Part shown: in pieces, positions 59,972-64,000 of the stretch | Numbering within the stretch: the stretch's first letter is position 1 | How the letters are laid out: every line of letters starts with the position of its first letter | Origin: Paragyromitra xinjiangensis | Taxonomy: Eukaryota; Ascomycota; Pezizomycetes; Pezizales; Discinaceae | Assembly (NCBI GenBank): GCA_038503065.1 | Contig: JBCAMK010000003.1 | Span: 248,001 to 312,000 of the forward strand | Direction of reading: 5' to 3' | DNA: 64,000 nucleotides | Program-made: the position numbers and the translations under genes | Notes under the pieces: model-generated | What the model was told of the DNA's origin: nothing | Database searches by the model: none | Seen by the model: the letters and a program-made list of their open reading frames with translations, nothing else

Positions 59972-60929
59972 GAGGAGGGATGAGTGTGAGGGTAAGATAT
60001 ATTGCCGTAAGGCAGCATTGTTATTGCTTGAATTTGTATCCACTAAGGTTATTTTTGTTTAAGCACATGTGTTGTAAGTTAAGGAAGCCGGTCGATTATT
60101 GCATGTTTTGCAGCTTACATAGTAAGCCCCACAAAGAAAATATTTACTACGCTGTTTTAGCTAATCTTATTGCTAAATCATCCCTTCCTATGGCTACTTC
60201 ATCACGTTTTTGCGTAGAATCACATAGTACCATAACCCAGGTGGTTAGATTACTTAATAAGTTAATCGATCAATCAATCAATTCCGTATAATCACACCCT
60301 GTCACTCAGTTCCGAACCTCCCCACTCGTAGCCCCTGCTTAAAACCTATAGAAGTTTCCCAAGAATGCCTACAGTGCGGCAACAGCACCATCCACATGTG
60401 AATCTACAGTACTTATCTAATTCCATTCTCTAATACTACCTCATCACAGTCCACTATTACCACCCCACAAAAACAAACCCCACGAGCACCCTCATTTAAC
60501 TTTCATCGGCACTAAGCCGCGTCCCACAAGAAAGCACTCAAGTACTAAAGAAAACCAAGCCAAACGCATGCACAACCCCACACCGACCGACCAGTAGATA
60601 TATAGAGCCCATACCTCAATTACTATTCATCACCGGCAATATGCATAACAGCTCCTCTTCAGGGACGATAAATAATGAAGGGGGAACAGAAAGACAAAAA
60701 GTCCATAACCAAAAAAAAGCCACAAGCAATTACCCACGCCCAAATGCACGCAAAACGGGTACGGGACAAATAAAAAAAAGATGCTCTGGAAAAAGAGCAA
60801 GAGAAAGGACGCAGAAGAAGAGAAGGAGTGCTCTACGCCAATCACGCCTTAGCAACGTAGTTACAGAATGAACAAAAAAAGGAACCAAACGCAAAATCCC
60901 AAACCAAATTAAAGACCGAAACAGGTATT
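59972..60929. other. Intergenic region
   Basis: No gene seen. The 60641-60871 open frame is A-rich and basic-rich and looks like low-complexity noncoding sequence just past the ATG22 stop. Confidence 0.5.
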
Positions 60930-63025
60930 TCATAGCCCGGTATATCCTATGTGTTCAACCGGTACTGCCAGTCTCAACTCTTCTTCTGCTAACTTGCAAC
61001 CTTCCTCTTTACCACGATCTACATCGACTGCTGCGATTAGGGGTATAGGAAGCGCGAGCAACACCGCGAGGAACCAGAATGCAACTCTGATATCACCGTA
61101 TTTGTCTGTCAGAGCACCGACAATGGTGGGGCCAAAGATGCTGGAGCCTTTGTCGGTTACGGCGTAGAGTGCATAGAACGCGGCCTCGAATCCAGGTGGT
61201 ACTATCATTCTGTCAATAAGTGATAACGCGATCAAGAAAGTAACAGGGGTCGTACTTAATTCGCCGTAAACACTGCGGCAGTAGCCACTCACGCCTCCAA
61301 GAACGAATCCATACACAGCCCCAAGGAGATACATTTCCCACGGACTGGTCAATCCGCCAAATCCAGAATCCTGAACTGCCGGGATGAACCCGAGCAGCCC
61401 GTACAACGGGATCAACTCGAAAACCATAATACAGATGAGGATTGTCTGACTTGGAGTCCGTTTAAAGATCTGTGCTATCCGAGGCCAAGCGAAAGCTCCT
61501 CCAACACCAGAGATTGTAGAAATGACTGAGATAAAAGCCAAGGCGGCAGGTTTCATTTTGAGGTTCTGGCGAGTTGAAAAGTCCAATGGTTAGGGGAAAC
61601 GATATATTTATGGATGGGTGGACGGGGAGAGAGGAGGCATACGGTCTTCGCGAATAAAACCGCAGTACCGCTGACGGTTGCTACGCCATCGCTGACTAGG
61701 AACCACGCCGCAAGGAAAAACATGATGTCTTTCAATCTTCGTGCTCTCATTATCGTCCTACCAAGTCCCACCCACGCGTACTTCACATAACCCCACCAGC
61801 TTCTTTCGCTAGCACTCACCCCATTCGTCTCTTGCCCCGATGGTGAATGCAATGGCGGCCCAGGCCGGGGTCGCAGCCACATTGCTGTAGGAACTGTGAA
61901 AACGAACCACCAAAACCCAATAAAAAACAACACTAACTTCAAGGACCAAGTTGTGGAGCCGGTCAATAGGACTAAGATTATAGCAAATATTTGAAGTAAC
62001 ACTGCAGCTGTGTAACCAATCGCTATCCCGTAGCTACTGATCTGACTGCTCAATGTCAAAGACGGACTACTCTTTCCTCTCAAATCCTCCAGACCTGGAA
62101 TGTCCAGATTTGGCATAGGTGAATCCCCTCGCAACAAGTAATCCTCCTCACTATCTGGCGTTCTGATAACTGGCGAAGAGGTGACCGGAGGATCAGCATA
62201 GAGTAAGTCTGGATGCTGTCGTACAAGCACCGGGAGAAAAGCATTTAAAAGCACGAATGAGGCACCAAAGCCAATGTTTCCGAGAGTAGCCCAAAGTGCA
62301 GCAAAAAGGTACCACCGTTCAGTTACCGTAATGAATAACATCGTAGAGACACTGCCAATGAAGGCAAAGACTAGGAGCAGCCGTTTTCTATACGCTCCTA
62401 AAGGTCTGTTAGCGATTGAGGAGAGGAACTAGAAATCAAGGCGAATTACCGTGATCTGCAGCTCCAGACATGGAAACTATTATAAGGGACTGAAGTAGAA
62501 CGGACAATGAGAATGTATACCTGAAGACCCCGCTAATTAGCATTGTAAACACAACCTTGTTTACACCGGAAAAGCGGACATTGCAAAAGAAGCGGTATTC
62601 ATCTGCCAACCCATAATATATATCACACACTGTTCCGGCCCCTCGCGCCTAAGCATATCCGGTCCAGGACCAAGGCCACTTCCAGGATCTGTTGAAGCTC
62701 CACAAGGCGTGGTCTTGTCCGACAACAAGACGCCATTCTCTCTAGCCAGCTGCTCCAACGTGACAGGAATAAAAGAGCCTACACCGCAGACAACAAATAC
62801 TTCTGCAGCCCAAGCATAAGAGTACCATCCCATAAGCTCTTTCCTGGACGTGGATCGTACATCTTGGTCGGGGAATTGCGGGACGGGAGCTCTATGATAG
62901 CGATGGGGGCGGGAAGTTCGGAACTCTTCTTCCTCGGCGTCAGAGAGGGAGCGCTCGTCGTCAGCATCTTCGGGATATGGGTCTAGTAGTGCCCGGTAGC
63001 GGGGGGCGGCTGCCTGGGCGCGCAT
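60930..63025 (-). CDS. ATG22: Autophagy-related protein 22, vacuolar amino acid exporter
   Basis: Atg22 is a vacuolar MFS-type permease that exports amino acids released by autophagic breakdown. Minus-strand exons 63025-62580, 62520-62450, 62397-61643 and 61565-60930 join in frame to 635 residues, the family length. An acidic cytosolic N-terminus precedes [29 protein letters not shown], then [17 protein letters not shown] across intron 1, [30 protein letters not shown], the repeated membrane segments, and [22 protein letters not shown] and [15 protein letters not shown] near the end. About 12 membrane spans are evident. The first donor is an uncommon GTCCGC, chosen because only it restores the conserved FAMYTFSLSV. 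Confidence 0.93.
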
Positions 63026-64000
63026 CGTGAAGGATGAGAGGAGAAAGAGAGGAGGGGGTCTAAGAGGAGCTTACAGGTTCAACACCTTGGAAAGGGCCCG
63101 CGATATCTTGCCTTAGTCATCACCCGAGCAACGGAAGATACCGATTCAAACCCTGAGCCCTAGAATCAAATTAAGATTATTATGTAATCCAGTGATATCT
63201 CACTCGGCCGAGAAGCATAACTGGGGATTAATTGATTGATTCATTAAGTACATCCAAATAACTGAGGATTGTAGGTCGGTATAGAGCTTAGCTAGGGGTC
63301 TATAGCTTACAAGATTTCGAATTTAGATAGCAGGGTTTGCAGTCTCGGCAATCTCGGAAGGAAATTCGGTGAAACCCAACACATTTTACTAGAATAATGA
63401 AAATGTTTTAAGCTAACTAGATTTGAGCACTAAGCTACATGCATTCATTCAAAGCGGTAGCAAACCTAAGTCCCCCATTCTGCAAACTTATCGATTCCCC
63501 TGCCTTGGCGCCAAGGAAACCCAACCCTTATAAACGGACTTTCCAGCAATTGAATTCCATTCTATTTACATCCAACCACCACAACCCCCATCTCTCTCCC
63601 ACTCTCCCCACCAAGCAAGATTCTCGCCTCCATCATCATGAACATCATCTCATTCACAAAAAATAAAGGTATGGAATAGTTTCATACACTCCCTTCCTTT
63701 CCTTCCCCCTCCCAGTTTCCATATTACGATCCAACATCACCGAGATGGCCCATGATGTCAGAATAATGGGTGATTATTCTAGACTAGGTGGGGGAGTAAT
63801 AGCCCAACCTCAATGGCTTAGCTCTACTGGAAGGGCTCCTGGAAGAGTCACATAAGACTTATTGCTTTTTGAAGTCGTCAGCAGTTTTGTTGACGCGTTA
63901 CAGGTTGAATCTAGGTAGTCGATTTTGATGCGCAGGTTTTCAGCTTCGTCTTTCGGTAGTCCTTCCTTCCTTCCTTCCTTCCAACTCCGAGGAGGAAGTT
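63026..64000. other. End of window: intergenic sequence and possible first exon
   Basis: The promoter of ATG22 should lie just past 63025. Near 63639 an ATG (MNIISFTKNK) is followed by a GTATGG donor-like site, after a C/T/A-rich leader with CATCATCATG, so a gene starting here and continuing beyond the window is possible but unproven. A CTTC repeat is at the end (annotated separately). Confidence 0.3.
63959..63982 (+). repeat. (CCTT)n microsatellite
   Basis: About six copies of CCTT/TTCC in a row near the window end. Confidence 0.9.

Noticed and set aside
63439..63666. 75-codon frame near the window end
   Set aside because: His/Pro-rich leader-like sequence; more likely a 5' UTR before the ATG at about 63639 than a gene.
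1..64000. Intact transposons or CRISPR arrays
   Set aside because: No transposase, reverse transcriptase or integrase frames, no terminal repeats and no spaced-repeat arrays were found by reading; the REV1 chromodomain is part of a cellular gene.

Overview
This is nuclear DNA from a filamentous ascomycete fungus. The support is direct. Genes are split by many short introns (about 42-90 nt, mostly GT-AG), housekeeping proteins match Pezizomycotina orthologs, and there are fungus-only families: eisosome Pil1/Lsp1, RCR, a DUF7918-like protein and large BTB/F-box sets. The BTB and DUF7918 content would fit an early-diverging group such as Pezizomycetes, but that placement is inference.

Layout. 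0-7.5 kb: 3' end of eIF2-beta, then VMA5 (V-ATPase subunit C) and VPS71 (SWR1 HIT zinc finger) back to back, then a 918-residue F-box protein. 9-16 kb: three tandem BTB paralogs with one shared intron position, followed by a DUF7918-like protein with an acidic tail. 16.5-16.9 kb: tRNA-like sequence. 17.4-19.5 kb: MON1. 19.5-22.9 kb: no gene seen. 22.9-26.6 kb: secreted GH35 beta-galactosidase with 13 exons. 28.9-31 kb: a second F-box protein. 32.8-33.9 kb: PIL1/LSP1-type eisosome gene. 34-40.9 kb: gene-poor, with one 272-residue orphan and one weak small candidate. 40.9-48.2 kb: two members of a six-cysteine secreted family enclosing two BTB/Cys-tail paralogs and a Rossmann NAD(P)-binding protein. 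48.7-54.2 kb: REV1. 55.3-56 kb: RCR-type membrane protein. 56.65 kb: tRNA-Asn(GUU). 58.1-60 kb: unrecognised multi-exon gene. 60.9-63 kb: ATG22.

The standout is REV1, the translesion polymerase scaffold. Its reading frame continuously encodes a BRCT domain, a chromodomain in the linker before the catalytic core, ubiquitin-binding motifs, an AT-hook and the Rev1 C-terminal domain. Chromodomain and AT-hook suggest a polymerase that reads chromatin directly.

Two other themes appear. First, seven predicted ubiquitin-ligase substrate adaptors (five BTB, two F-box) sit in 45 kb, mostly as recent-looking tandem paralogs, with SUMO-interaction-like C-termini on one BTB protein and the DUF7918 protein. 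Second, the two secreted proteins share a strict cysteine spacing and look like a diverged effector-like family. Several conserved genes act at the vacuole or endolysosome (VMA5, MON1, ATG22, possibly RCR), but they are dispersed and this is probably coincidence.

Exon boundaries were worked out by hand. Unless stated, all junctions of a gene keep the reading frame.
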